A DNA stretch of 40,008 nucleotides, from NCBI RefSeq assembly GCF_015206895.1, contig NZ_JADEXU010000069.1, forward strand, positions 1-40,008, written 5' to 3'. Of the stretch, positions 9,179 to 18,433 are shown piece after piece; positions within the stretch are counted from its first letter, which is position 1; each line of letters begins with the position of its first letter. Under the pieces are notes generated by a model. It was given only the letters and a program-made list of their open reading frames with translations, was not told the DNA's origin and did not search any database. The position numbers and the translations under genes were made by a program. The DNA is from Nostoc sp. LEGE 12450 (GTDB taxonomy: Bacteria > Cyanobacteriota > Cyanobacteriia > Cyanobacteriales > Nostocaceae).

Positions 9179-11029
9179 TTGTTATGTGGTAATATCAACT
9201 GCACGAAACCGCAAAAAGCCGTGGCTACTGGATTAAAATCTCATCGGGCATCAAGAAGGCGTAAACATTCAACGCAGCCTCTCCAGCGTTTGCTTGAGTA
9301 TGGACATCAGTATCGTAAACAAATTTGGCTAGCGACTACTTATTCTATCCTCAATAAATTTTTCGACTTGGCACCACCCGGCTTAATTGGCGTGGCAGTG
9401 GATGTAGTCGTTAAACAGCAGGATTCTATAATTGCCCAGTTAGGGGTACGCGATGTTTTTCAACAATTTTTGATTATTTCCTTCCTCACTGTCATCATTT
9501 GGATACTAGAATCTGTTTTTGAATACGCCTACGCTCGACTTTGGCGGAATTTGGCTCAGAATATTCAGCATGACTTACGTTTAGATGCCTACAAACATTT
9601 GCAAGAGTTGGAATTAGCTTATTTTGAAGAACGCAGCACTGGTGGTTTAATGTCTATCCTCAGTGATGATATTAACCAATTAGAGCGTTTTTTGGATGGA
9701 GGAGCAAATGATATTATTCAAGTTTCTGCAACTGTTCTAATTATTGGCGCTGCTTTCTTTATTTTGGCTCCTAGTGTAGCGTGGATGGCTTTGTCACCAA
9801 TGCCATTTATCCTCTGGGGTTCTTTCGCTTACCAACGCTTGCTTGCGCCTCGCTACGCCGATGTCCGGGAAAAGGTTGGTTTCCTAAATTCGCGTTTGTC
9901 AAACAATATTAGTGGAATAACTACCATTAAAAGTTTCACGGCCGAAACTTATGAAGCCTCTCGTTTGGAATTAGATAGTGATGCTTATCGCCGCAGTAAT
10001 GCCAAGGCAATTACTCTTTCTGCTGCTTTTGTACCGTTAATTCGGATGCTGATTTTGGTAGGTTTCACGGCATTACTATTATATGGTGGGATGGCAGCAG
10101 TTTCTGGACAAATGTCTGTAGGTACTTATAGCGTATTAGTGTTTTTAATCCAGCGATTGCTATGGCCTTTAACAAGATTAGGCGAAACTTTTGACCAATA
10201 TCAACGAGCAATGGCTTCAACTAATCGAGTCATGAATTTGTTGGATACTCCTATCGCCATTCATACAGGTGATGTGGCATTACCTGTGAATGAAGTGCGC
10301 GGTGAAGTGCAATTTAAAAATGTTTATTTTGCCTATAAAGATAGATTTCCAGTAATTAAAAATTTGTCTTTGGATATTCCGGCGGGGAAAACCATTGCAA
10401 TTGTTGGTTCAACGGGTTCGGGGAAAAGCACTTTAGTCAAACTTTTGTTGCGGTTATACGAAGTGCAAACAGGAAGCATTACTCTTGATGGCATTGATTT
10501 GCAAAGTTTGAATTTGCAAGATTTACGGCGCTGCATTGGTTTAGTAAGTCAAGATGTCTTTCTATTTCATGGCACTGTAGCAGAGAATATTGCTTATGGT
10601 AGCTTTGAGACTACAGAGGAAGAAATTATCACGGCGGCGAAGATAGCCGAGGCGCACGAATTTATTATTAACTTGCCCCAAGGTTATGAGACAATTGTGG
10701 GGGAAAGAGGACAAAAGTTATCTGGTGGACAAAGACAACGGATTGCGATCGCACGCGCAGTCTTAAAGAATCCGCCAATTCTGATTTTAGACGAAGCGAC
10801 CTCGGCGGTGGATAATGAGACAGAAGCGGCAATCCAGCGATCGCTAGAACGGATTACAGTAGATAGAACTACAATTGCGATCGCTCATCGTCTTTCCACT
10901 ATCCGCAATGCCGATTGCATTTATGTCATGGAACATGGGAAATTAGTAGAGTCGGGCACTCATGAGCAATTGCTGGAGAAAAATGGAATTTATTCTAGCC
11001 TCTGGCGTGTACAGTCAGGCTTAAGATAA
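9179..11029 (+). CDS. ABC exporter, fused membrane domain and ATPase (MsbA/lipid-type)
   Basis: The 616-residue half-transporter has a six-helix membrane domain (about residues 45-345) followed by an ATPase domain. Walker A is GSTGSGKST (410-418), the Q-loop is VSQDVFLF (456-463), the signature is [15 protein letters not shown] (514-528), Walker B is ILILDEATS (534-542), and the switch His is in [11 protein letters not shown]. It would work as a homodimer exporting lipids, peptides or drugs; the substrate cannot be told. No ATG is available: the frame opens at 9107, TTG 9179 follows a weak GGAC, and GTG 9221 is an alternative. The N-terminal 40 residues are basic. An ABC ATPase scar lies just upstream. 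Confidence 0.88.
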   Translation: MLCGNINCTKPQKAVATGLKSHRASRRRKHSTQPLQRLLEYGHQYRKQIWLATTYSILNKFFDLAPPGLIGVAVDVVVKQQDSIIAQLGVRDVFQQFLIISFLTVIIWILESVFEYAYARLWRNLAQNIQHDLRLDAYKHLQELELAYFEERSTGGLMSILSDDINQLERFLDGGANDIIQVSATVLIIGAAFFILAPSVAWMALSPMPFILWGSFAYQRLLAPRYADVREKVGFLNSRLSNNISGITTIKSFTAETYEASRLELDSDAYRRSNAKAITLSAAFVPLIRMLILVGFTALLLYGGMAAVSGQMSVGTYSVLVFLIQRLLWPLTRLGETFDQYQRAMASTNRVMNLLDTPIAIHTGDVALPVNEVRGEVQFKNVYFAYKDRFPVIKNLSLDIPAGKTIAIVGSTGSGKSTLVKLLLRLYEVQTGSITLDGIDLQSLNLQDLRRCIGLVSQDVFLFHGTVAENIAYGSFETTEEEIITAAKIAEAHEFIINLPQGYETIVGERGQKLSGGQRQRIAIARAVLKNPPILILDEATSAVDNETEAAIQRSLERITVDRTTIAIAHRLSTIRNADCIYVMEHGKLVESGTHEQLLEKNGIYSSLWRVQSGLR

Positions 11030-11074
11030 CTTTCCCCCCTTATTTGTGTTTTAATTACGAATTACGAATTATTT

Positions 11075-11503
11075 ATGTTTTTTGGCAATAATCAACCAGA
11101 ATCAGGTGATAACAAGTGGCGTGTCCAGTTGGATAGGTTTGTCAAAGCAAATCAGCAGGAATTAGCGGCGCTGTTTTGGGGATTGTGGTTAGCAAATGGT
11201 GACAGTCAAGGTACTGTTGGTATTGATTTGCAACCAACGCCGCATTTTGTTTATTGTCCGAAAGAACAGATAGAGAATTTAAATATTAAAGTTGAAAATC
11301 GGCTGCAAGAAATTTTGGGAATTGTCGAGAATCATAAGCCTGAAATAGAAGTTGTGATGATTGGCATTGGTAAAGGTGAAATTAAGTTAATTCAGTTTGC
11401 ACCGGAACCAGCACCACCAATTTGTTTTGAGGAAGCTGGGAAGGATGTGGATGGGTTATTAGATGTGCTGGAAGAAAGGATGAGGGAGGAGTTGAAGTTA
11501 TAA
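11075..11503 (+). CDS. Conserved hypothetical cyanobacterial protein
   Basis: The 142-residue product is soluble, acidic and has no signal peptide. Visible features are an aromatic N-terminal helix (QQELAALFWGLWLANGD, about 27-43), a GIDLQPTPHFVYCPKEQIE segment, and a C-terminal coiled region (VDGLLDVLEERMREELKL). I do not recognise a domain. It starts 45 bases after the ABC transporter on the same strand, so the two may be co-transcribed. The ATG at 11075 has only a weak upstream ribosome site. Codon usage and even composition suggest a real gene. Confidence 0.6.
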   Translation: MFFGNNQPESGDNKWRVQLDRFVKANQQELAALFWGLWLANGDSQGTVGIDLQPTPHFVYCPKEQIENLNIKVENRLQEILGIVENHKPEIEVVMIGIGKGEIKLIQFAPEPAPPICFEEAGKDVDGLLDVLEERMREELKL

Positions 11504-11559
11504 CTAACTAAGGCTTATTTATTTGTATAGCAGAGTTGTTTTTAATCTTCAGGTTTTTT

Positions 11560-11712
11560 AAAAGATTTCAGATAATTTTCATTGGGCCAATTAGTACAGA
11601 TAAAAGCACACTTGGAAAACTCCTTGATCATAAGTTAGGGATTCCGCAGTGTTCTATGGACGATGTACTATTGCATTATTATAATAATGAAATAAAAGGA
11701 GACGATAAAAGG
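11560..11712 (+). pseudogene. Remnant of a P-loop NTPase/kinase
   Basis: The frame reads FKRFQIIFIGPISTDKSTLG followed by KLLDHKLGIPQCSMDDVLLH, the start of a shikimate-kinase-like P-loop protein. Walker A has Asp where Gly is expected (GPISTDKST). The frame has no ATG and loses resemblance at about 11700, exactly where transposase-like sequence begins. I read it as a kinase gene truncated by an insertion sequence that has since decayed. Confidence 0.5.
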
Positions 11713-11722
11713 GAAGCTAGGA

Positions 11723-12255
11723 GGACAACCAGAGTACCAAGGAAAAAGGCGTAAGGGGTTTGGTCAAGTAGACCATTTTAAAATTTTACGTCCCCAAATT
11801 TGTGATTGCTGTGGTTAGCTAGAATTTGTTTGTGAGCCAATAAAAATCTACACACAACAAGTAGAACAGTTGGGAGATCATCCAACTGAAATAGTTGAGT
11901 ATAATCGTCATACTTATATATGCTCAGGTTGTGGAAATTTGCAAGCTGCAAATTGGTCTGTGGATATAGTTCCAGGGCAAGACATACCGATAAAAGTACA
12001 TACAAGCTTTTTTGGGATGGGTAAATAATTACGTGCATTTACCCTATGAAAAACAATAACGGCTATGACGTGAAAGCGCAACATAAATTTTTTACTCATC
12101 TACGTCGCCATTTTAAAAAGCTAATCTTAATTCCAGGGTTAAATAATCTTGAAATCGGCAAGGTGTTTATTACTCTGATTGATGAAGGTTTGAAAATTAT
12201 GCGAAATTCCAAAACAAAGAGTCCAAATAGTGAATTTTCACATGACAAACTTTAA
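11723..12255 (+). pseudogene. Decayed IS66-type transposase remnant
   Basis: Frame 11723-12028 encodes GQPEYQGKRRKGFGQVDHF, then a CDCCG motif, an in-frame TAG at 11816-11818, then HTYICSGCGNLQAANWSVDI. Paired CxxCG motifs after a Gly/Arg-rich stretch are the zinc-binding region of IS66 transposases. A later frame (12046-12255) encodes FTHLRRHFKKLILIPGLNNL and VFITLIDEGLKI, which resembles the next part of the same transposase. The catalytic DDE portion is missing. The zinc-region match is fairly strong; the second fragment is less sure. The following glycosyltransferase starts inside this scar. Confidence 0.55.
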
Positions 12256-13921
12256 ACATTGTTTCTTGAAAATAGCCAAAATCGATAGCTTTCTAATATT
12301 GTCTCTTTTAACAGGTTTAATTTTTTGCTTATATGGAATTACTTGGGGACAAGTAGAAAGTTGGAATCCAGATGATATAGCTTTTTTATTCTTTGGGAAA
12401 CAAAGCATTTTTCAAAGTCCAGGATGGTTTTTAAAACCACCGTTTCATGCATATTTTAATTTTTTATTATCTTATGCCCCCCTAAAATTGATTGAATTTA
12501 TTTTTAACTTACCCAATAACTCTTTAACTTCAGGTTTCACAGCACTTATTTGGTCTAGGATTTTAACAATTATTTTGTTTTTAGGCTCAATTGGTCTACT
12601 TTTTCAAATAACTAAAAGATTTTTTGGAATTTTTGCTGCTCGCATTATCACACTTGTCTTTGCTAGTAGTGCAGGAGTTATCACTTACAGTCATTTTTTA
12701 ACCGCAGATATTCCAGTAGTGTTTTGGATGCTGCTAGCTTTTTACTTTAGCCAAAATATATCTTTTACAGGGAAGATTTTTGACTATATCTTAGCTGGTT
12801 TTTTCACCGGCGTTGCCACAGCTACTAAGTACAACGCTTTAGCTATTGGTATTACAATTGTTGTAGCTCATGTTTTATCATTCAATCAACTAGCTTGGAA
12901 AGAAATACTGTTTAGCAAAAAAGTTTTTTTAGGATTGATAATGATTTTATTGGGGTTTTTATTCGCAAACCCTTTTGCATTATTAGATTATCAAACTTTT
13001 CTTTCTGACTTTTGGTACAACTATGTGACTACTCCTATTTATGAAGGAAAAATTACTGGAAATAGCTACGGGCAATTCTTTGTATCTTTTCAAGAACTTA
13101 TTGGTTTACCTTCATTTATAATCTTTTTTATTGCTTTTTTAGCTTCTTTATATTTGACTTTGATAAAAAAGGATAAGCCTTCCTATATCAAAGCAATATT
13201 TTTGCTATTACCAGTCTTTTTGATATATTCTTATAAATTTGCTTCTTTTCCTAGACTTGAAACCCGTTTTATCTTACCTATTCTTCCTTTATGGCTAATT
13301 ATGTCAGGACCATTTTGGAACCAACTTAAGCCGAATAGAATACTTGTCTTAAGCCTTTTAATAATTCTTCTAGGTTACAATACAGTTTCTAGTTTTTACG
13401 TAGGAAAGCGATTTCTAGAAGATCCCCGGATGTTAGCCCAAATTTGGGTTAAGAAAAATATTCCGGAATTTAGTTCAATAGAATCTACTTCTTATACTCC
13501 TAATTGGAACGCTCTCCCACAAGTAAAACTAAAAAATCAAAGGTTTCCAAAAATATCAGGAAGAAAAAAAATCTTTGAGGATATATTTAAGGATAATCTT
13601 TTCATCTTGAGATCAATTCAACGCCATGAAAGCAAAGTAGATAATTTAAACTGGTATACTTTAGAAGCTCTCCTAAAACGAAATCCAGAATATATTGCAA
13701 TTAATTCCTTATATTATCAAAGGTTTCTGATTAAAAATTCGATAGTGAGTTTATATCCAAAAATAAATGATTTTTTTTATAATTTGATTAAGGAAAACTA
13801 TCCTTATAAAATAATCTTTGATAGAGAATCAGATAAGCCTCCTTCGTTGATATACCCTCAGAACATCGATTTTCTCAATAACAGAATGATTATTTTTGCT
13901 AGGAAGGGACTTAGAGAATAA
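12242..13921 (+). CDS. GT-C glycosyltransferase, ArnT/PMT-like membrane protein
   Basis: The protein (559 residues from ATG 12242; a GTG at 12230 would add four) has a row of hydrophobic helices from about residue 15 to 385 and a soluble C-terminal domain. The first periplasmic loop carries WNPDDIAF, the acidic motif of polyprenyl-phosphate-sugar-dependent GT-C enzymes, and a later segment LTADIPVVFWMLLAF matches the conserved T-D-P helix of the PMT_2/GT39-83 group. It probably transfers a sugar from a lipid carrier to a lipid or glycan outside the membrane. The gene is clearly AT-richer than its neighbours, and its start lies in a transposase scar, suggesting horizontal acquisition. Acceptor and donor are unknown. 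Confidence 0.7.
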   Translation: MTNFKHCFLKIAKIDSFLILSLLTGLIFCLYGITWGQVESWNPDDIAFLFFGKQSIFQSPGWFLKPPFHAYFNFLLSYAPLKLIEFIFNLPNNSLTSGFTALIWSRILTIILFLGSIGLLFQITKRFFGIFAARIITLVFASSAGVITYSHFLTADIPVVFWMLLAFYFSQNISFTGKIFDYILAGFFTGVATATKYNALAIGITIVVAHVLSFNQLAWKEILFSKKVFLGLIMILLGFLFANPFALLDYQTFLSDFWYNYVTTPIYEGKITGNSYGQFFVSFQELIGLPSFIIFFIAFLASLYLTLIKKDKPSYIKAIFLLLPVFLIYSYKFASFPRLETRFILPILPLWLIMSGPFWNQLKPNRILVLSLLIILLGYNTVSSFYVGKRFLEDPRMLAQIWVKKNIPEFSSIESTSYTPNWNALPQVKLKNQRFPKISGRKKIFEDIFKDNLFILRSIQRHESKVDNLNWYTLEALLKRNPEYIAINSLYYQRFLIKNSIVSLYPKINDFFYNLIKENYPYKIIFDRESDKPPSLIYPQNIDFLNNRMIIFARKGLRE

Positions 13922-14187
13922 ATGCTTTCACCATCTTAGCCAATCGCGTGCGGTCATTCACCATCGTTATACCACACTGAATAAATTACATATATTTATA
14001 TCCTTTAGCTGTGAGTATCATGAGGTTATTGGTGTAAATAATTGGTCTTTCAATACGCGATAAATCGCATCTCTAAATCTGGATTTTGGGTTTATCTGAA
14101 CTGTATTGAAGCAAGAAAGTCAGGATAATTGGTAATACTAGCCAAAGGCGAGAATAAAGCTAGTTAATTCGTAATTATTAACCCATA

Positions 14188-14217
14188 GTAGGGTGGGGAA
14201 TTAACGACCCACCCTAC
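14188..14217. terminator. Bidirectional hairpin between convergent genes
   Basis: GTAGGGTGGG (14188-14197) and CCCACCCTAC (14208-14217) form a perfect 10-bp stem with a 10-base loop, placed between the 3' ends of the convergent glycosyltransferase and P450 genes. There is no long T run, so it may work as a bidirectional attenuating hairpin. It also resembles the common cyanobacterial 'TAGGGTGGG' intergenic repeat. The rest of the 13922-14221 gap holds no gene. Confidence 0.55.
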
Positions 14218-14221
14218 TTGC

Positions 14222-15688
14222 TTAAACTAGGGCTGGCGTATTTGCACGCTTGACTTGAGGTGTTGCAACCATCCGCATACCGGCTGGTGTAGCGACAGTT
14301 AATCCACGGCGTACAGGACGCACAGGACGTTTATTAACTAGCGATAGTTGAAAGTCAGATAAAACAGTTGCTAAGACAATTTTCATTTCATACTGGGCAA
14401 ATGCCATCCCAATACAGCGACGATTACCGCCACCAAAGGGTAAATATTCATAAGGTGAATATTGTCTTTCTAAAAAGCGTTCTGGTTTAAACTGCTTAGA
14501 TTGTGGATAAACTTCTTCTCGATGATGCGCTAAATAAATACTGGGGACTATTGCCGTTCCCTCTCGCAGCTCGTAGCCCATAATTGTAATTGGAATTTTC
14601 ACAATCCGGGGGAAAGCAGTCATCACAATTGGGTAAATTCGTAGTGTTTCTTGGCAAACTGCTGTCAAATAGGGCAATTTACCTACACTACTCAAATCGT
14701 GGTTAACTCCAATGGTGTTGAGTTCCTTTAGCAACTTCTCACGCACCTCTGGTAAACGATCAATCCAGTAAAAAGCCCATGTCAATGCCGAAGCGGTAGT
14801 TTCATGTCCCGCAACTAGCAGTGTCATTAACTCGTCGTGTAATTCTTCATCTGACATCCCTTGACCATCGTCGTAACGAGCCGCCATCATCAAACTTAGG
14901 ATATCTTGGCGATTTTGATCTGCTTGGGCCCGACGTTCTCGAAGTAAAGCATAAATCAGTCGATCAATTTTTTGCTGTTGTTGCAGAACCCAACCCCACG
15001 GACTCCATACACCGAAATCTTTTTGCATGAACTGGAAAAAGAAGGCGCTGGACATTATAGGCGAAGTGATGAAGTCTAATAAGTCACTTAGCGATCGCCT
15101 TAGTTCTTCAAAAAGCTCTCCCTCATTCAAACCAAAGACAACCCGTAAGATAACACGCAAAGTAATTTCTTGCATCGACTCACGGATATTAAAAGGCTTG
15201 CCAATTTGCCATTCATGGCTCACCTGTTGGGTTATTTTCCGAATATCCTCACCATAAGCCCGCATCCTTTCGCCATGAAAGGGAGGAGCTAATAATTGCC
15301 GTTGGCGCTGGTGGCGATCGCCATCTGATAACATAAAGGAGCGATCGCCAAGTAAAAATCTTAGTCCTGTGTTTCCCCTCCCAACCTCAAAGTGGCTCGA
15401 ATCAGCAGTAAAAATCTGCTCAAGTGCTTGGGGTTGACTAAAATACACAATATGGTTATCAGAGCTAGTACTCCTGATGGTGAAAGTGTCACCATAGGTT
15501 TTGGCAAAATCATCGACATATTTTACTGGCTGAGTAATAAACTTGATCATCCGCAACCAGCGTGGTATTTGAGGCCCATCAGGCAGATTGTAAGTTGCTG
15601 TCATAGGAGTTTGTAGATTTGATGGCTTCTGAATTTTATTGTTACGAGTTTTCATGTTATTTAGGGTTACAGAAAGCGGTATATTCAT
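14222..15688 (-). CDS. Cytochrome P450, CYP110-like
   Basis: The 488-residue soluble monooxygenase has all core P450 motifs: the I-helix oxygen-binding AGHETT (293-298), the K-helix ETLR (347-350), the meander FKPERF, and the heme loop FGGGNRRCIG (418-427) with axial Cys425. The overall pattern, including FGGGNRRCIGMAFAQYEMK and a proline-rich N-terminus, fits the CYP110 family typical of Nostocales, whose members hydroxylate fatty acids and terpenoids. Electron partners would be ferredoxin and a reductase. The first ATG (15686) lacks a ribosome site, and the ATGs at codons 12 and 29 are alternatives. No terpene or lipid gene is adjacent, so the substrate is open. Confidence 0.9.
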   Translation of the reverse strand: MNIPLSVTLNNMKTRNNKIQKPSNLQTPMTATYNLPDGPQIPRWLRMIKFITQPVKYVDDFAKTYGDTFTIRSTSSDNHIVYFSQPQALEQIFTADSSHFEVGRGNTGLRFLLGDRSFMLSDGDRHQRQRQLLAPPFHGERMRAYGEDIRKITQQVSHEWQIGKPFNIRESMQEITLRVILRVVFGLNEGELFEELRRSLSDLLDFITSPIMSSAFFFQFMQKDFGVWSPWGWVLQQQQKIDRLIYALLRERRAQADQNRQDILSLMMAARYDDGQGMSDEELHDELMTLLVAGHETTASALTWAFYWIDRLPEVREKLLKELNTIGVNHDLSSVGKLPYLTAVCQETLRIYPIVMTAFPRIVKIPITIMGYELREGTAIVPSIYLAHHREEVYPQSKQFKPERFLERQYSPYEYLPFGGGNRRCIGMAFAQYEMKIVLATVLSDFQLSLVNKRPVRPVRRGLTVATPAGMRMVATPQVKRANTPALV

Positions 15689-15737
15689 GATTGGGGACTA
15701 GAGACTGGAGACTGAGAACTGAAAAGAGAATAATAAA

Positions 15738-15771
15738 AACTCTTGTACAGACGCGATTCATCGCGTCTCTA
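15738..15771. repeat. Palindromic repeat, copy 1 (AGACGCGAT..ATCGCGTCT)
   Basis: AGACGCGAT and ATCGCGTCT pair around a two-base centre (15749-15768), and the flanking ACTCTTGTA is shared with a second copy at 18301-18334. This is an interspersed repeat of the kind common between Nostoc genes. Just downstream, at about 15779-15806, lie heptamer repeats of the CTCAGCA type. Confidence 0.7.
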
Positions 15772-15857
15772 TTCCTAACTCAGCACTCAGCACTCCTAAC
15801 TCAGCACGGGCTAAACGCCCCGCTAGCGCTAACAAGAGGCAGCATCGGAAGCAAGCA

Positions 15858-16490
15858 GTGCCAAAAATCATCGCTATTCTCAACGGTAAAGGAGGAGTCG
15901 GCAAAACGACTACCGCAGTCAATCTGGCTGCAAACTTTGCGAAGAAAAAAAAGGTGTTGCTGATTGATGCAGATATTCAAGGTTCTGCCAGCTGGTGGTT
16001 TGGGCGCAGTCAGCAGGGAATGGGATTTGATTTATCTCAAGAAACAGATCCCAAGCTTTTAAGTGATTTAGGAAAGATAACAGGTTACGATTTAGTAGTG
16101 GTGGATACGCCTCCCGCACTGCGCTCTGAAGCATTAGTGGCGGTAGTTGCGATCGCAGATTATCTAGTTTTGCCTACACCCCCATCCGCAATGGATTTAG
16201 CTATCCTCGTAGAAACAGTCAAGGAAGCCGTCATCCCCGTGGGAACCCCCCATCGGGTACTGCTTACTAAAGTCGATACGCGCAGTATCGGGGAAGCGCT
16301 AGAAGCAAAAAACACTCTCACTAGATTAGGTATTCCTGCTTTTAATACCTTTATCCGTGCTTATAAGGCTCATGAACGAGCGGCGCTTGAGGGTGTAGCG
16401 ATCGCTCAATGGCGAGGAAGTAATGCACGAGAGGCGGAGTTAGACTACCGTCGTGCAGCTGATGAATTACAGCGTGATTGGAGAAAATAA
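15858..16490 (+). CDS. ParA-family ATPase, probable McdA-type carboxysome positioning protein
   Basis: The 210-residue protein is a small ParA/MinD ATPase without an N-terminal DNA-binding domain. The deviant Walker A is GKGGVGKTT (10-18), keeping the signature Lys11. Walker A' is LLIDADIQGSAS (34-45) and Walker B is DLVVVDTPPA (78-87). Such proteins bind the nucleoid as ATP dimers and position a cargo through a partner. It is followed at once by a coiled-coil protein, and ccmK3/ccmK4 lie 1.9 kb downstream, a context that points to carboxysome positioning. As I recall, the S. elongatus McdA lacks the signature lysine, so this would be the other (type 2) class. The start is GTG 15858, with a weak GGAAG upstream. 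Plasmid-type ParA is the main alternative. Confidence 0.72.
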   Translation: MPKIIAILNGKGGVGKTTTAVNLAANFAKKKKVLLIDADIQGSASWWFGRSQQGMGFDLSQETDPKLLSDLGKITGYDLVVVDTPPALRSEALVAVVAIADYLVLPTPPSAMDLAILVETVKEAVIPVGTPHRVLLTKVDTRSIGEALEAKNTLTRLGIPAFNTFIRAYKAHERAALEGVAIAQWRGSNAREAELDYRRAADELQRDWRK

Positions 16491-16492
16491 TA

Positions 16493-17113
16493 ATGGCTAG
16501 GAAACAAAGTCTCTCTGACTTACTACAAGAAGAGGCACAAAAATTTACACCCCCAGAAGGTGAATCTGCGATCGAGGTTACAGCAAAAGCAATTACCGAA
16601 GAACAGGCTTCATCTGATGAAGAATCCTCAGCACAAACATCTGAGCCAAATTCTACTAAGCGTACAAGCCCAACTAAAGCTGATTTAGAAGCGACTGTTA
16701 AAGAGTTGACAAGTAATTTAGAAACAAGCCACAAAAAAGAAGCATCTCTTGGACAAGAAGTTGCTGATTTGCAATCAAAATTATCTAAACAAAAAACATT
16801 TGTATCAGAACAAAAATCATTACTAGAACAACTAACAAAAGAACTTGAAGAAACTAAAAAAACAGCACTGCAACTTGCAGAAGCAAATTCCAAGCTTATA
16901 GAAGAAATTAATGCTTTAAAACAAACAGCAGAAGATAATTCTAAAAAACTTGTTGTCAAAGAAAGTACTGCTATTAAACCAGTCAAAGACCATTACAATC
17001 CACTTAACTACAAAAAATCACATCGTTCATCGGAAACATTAGCTCAAAATCAACCACAAAATCAACCAGTAGAGTATCCTGAAAGTTCTAATGAGATGTG
17101 GTTACTTGACTAG
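16493..17113 (+). CDS. Coiled-coil ParA partner, McdB-like
   Basis: The start ATG 16493 lies two bases after the parA stop and behind GGAGA (16480-16484), so the two genes are translationally close. The 206-residue protein has a charged N-terminus (ARKQSLSDLLQEEAQKF), a disordered acidic stretch (about 20-62), a long coiled coil (about 64-150), and a Q/N-rich tail (183-193) ending EMWLLD with Trp203 four residues from the end. McdB adaptor proteins, as I remember them, share this order: charged N-terminus, coiled coil, Q-rich tail and a near-terminal tryptophan. It would link McdA to the carboxysome. Evidence is architectural and contextual rather than sequence identity. Confidence 0.65.
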   Translation: MARKQSLSDLLQEEAQKFTPPEGESAIEVTAKAITEEQASSDEESSAQTSEPNSTKRTSPTKADLEATVKELTSNLETSHKKEASLGQEVADLQSKLSKQKTFVSEQKSLLEQLTKELEETKKTALQLAEANSKLIEEINALKQTAEDNSKKLVVKESTAIKPVKDHYNPLNYKKSHRSSETLAQNQPQNQPVEYPESSNEMWLLD

Positions 17114-17135
17114 TACAGCTTGGCGCAAATCAAGC

Positions 17136-17174
17136 TACCTTTAACAAGGGGCATAATTCCTCTTGTTAAAGGTA
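17136..17174. terminator. Perfect 13-bp hairpin after the mcdB-like gene
   Basis: TACCTTTAACAAG (17136-17148) and CTTGTTAAAGGTA (17162-17174) pair perfectly around a 13-base loop. It lies between the convergent mcdB-like and hydrolase genes and could act in both directions. No T run follows on the plus strand, so a transcript-stabilising role is also possible. Confidence 0.55.
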
Positions 17175-17278
17175 AACATCCGACACCGGATAATAGAGTA
17201 TTTTTTTCAAATATTCTCCCTAAATACATCCAAATAAGGTGCAAGAGATGCAGCAGACTTCTTGGGTTTAAATTACAA

Positions 17279-18166
17279 TTAAACCCGAAAGTCTAAAATA
17301 TGCTGTGCAGTAATTTGTGGTTGTTCCAGGTGCGGAAGATGGCCACAATCTTGAATCCAGAAGAGGGTACTGTGGGGAATTGCTCTTTTAAATCTCATAG
17401 CATCCTTAGTACCCAAAATTTTATCGGAATCACCCCATAAAATTAGCGTCTGTTGCAAAATTTGTGATATTTTTTTAAATCTAAAAGCACTGTAACCACC
17501 ACTTTTAGTAAAAGCAATCAAAGCTTGATTCCAACTGGGCATTTGAAGATGTAATGCGCCACAACATAAAGCATCCACAGAAGCAAGACTTTGATTTTTA
17601 TATCCAATACGAGAAACGCGATCGCGCACCTTTAGATTACTCAAAAATTGAGTTGCGAAATAATCCAATGGGGGAAACATGAATTTACTTAACGGTGAAC
17701 CACCAGCCAACCCCGCACTATCAATTAACACCAGCTTTTTTACGACTTCCGGGTAAGTCAGCGTAAAATCAATCGCCGTCGCACCCCCCATCGAAGCGCC
17801 CACTAAAATTACAGGTTGGTTAATTAAGCTTTTCCAGAAATAATAAAGATGGGTTTTAATCGCAGTTGGGCTATAAGCAATTCCTGAGAGTCTATCTGTA
17901 AACCCAAAACCCAACAAATCCACAGCCCACGTTTCATTATCTCTAGAGAGTAGTGGCAAAAGCCGCCGAAATTCTAATACAGAACTGTCAAAGCCGTGAA
18001 TTAATAAAATAGGAGTTCCACCACTCCCTTGCTTGACATAAGTTGTGGTAACTGGTTGATTAATTAAAGGAGTAGCGATCGCAGCAGTTTGAATATTCTG
18101 AGCTAGTGCGATCGAGGCAGATTCTGTCAGTTGCCCAACTGCTTGAGGAAGAAAATTCGGAAACAT
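17279..18166 (-). CDS. Alpha/beta hydrolase
   Basis: The 295-residue protein has an alpha/beta-hydrolase fold: oxyanion-hole motif LLIHGFDSS (54-62), nucleophile elbow GASMGG with Ser125, an acid Asp in LILWGDSDKIL (Asp246 or Asp248), and the catalytic His276 in CGHLPHLEQP. The N-terminal 40 residues precede the fold and are mildly hydrophobic. The pattern is like the many plastid/cyanobacterial esterase-like hydrolases beside photosynthesis genes. Substrate is unknown. It reads against the McdAB-like pair and away from ccmK3, so the three units are separately transcribed. Confidence 0.8.
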   Translation of the reverse strand: MFPNFLPQAVGQLTESASIALAQNIQTAAIATPLINQPVTTTYVKQGSGGTPILLIHGFDSSVLEFRRLLPLLSRDNETWAVDLLGFGFTDRLSGIAYSPTAIKTHLYYFWKSLINQPVILVGASMGGATAIDFTLTYPEVVKKLVLIDSAGLAGGSPLSKFMFPPLDYFATQFLSNLKVRDRVSRIGYKNQSLASVDALCCGALHLQMPSWNQALIAFTKSGGYSAFRFKKISQILQQTLILWGDSDKILGTKDAMRFKRAIPHSTLFWIQDCGHLPHLEQPQITAQHILDFRV

Positions 18167-18300
18167 AAATTTCAGTTTATCGTATTAGCTTGCTTTGGCG
18201 ATCGCTGATTTTGTTAAACAACAAAATTACACAAACTAATATGCTCAAGTATTATTTGTAATACATAAAACATAGTTTAGCGGCTAATCAAAATATTCTA

Positions 18301-18334
18301 ACTCTTGTAAAGACGCGATTAATCGCGTCTCTCC
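18301..18334. repeat. Palindromic repeat, copy 2
   Basis: A perfect 20-bp palindrome (18311-18330; half site AGACGCGATT) is flanked by the same ACTCTTGTA found in copy 1 at 15738. It lies about 100 bases before ccmK3, in the divergent promoter region, so it may influence either gene or simply be a repeat insertion. Confidence 0.7.
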
Positions 18335-18433
18335 TAATTCCCACCACCAAAGAAAATTTTGCAAAATGTCAAAATTGGGACTAAAGCCACGTACAATTGA
18401 TATCGCCTATCCCTTATTCCAGGAGCTAATGCC

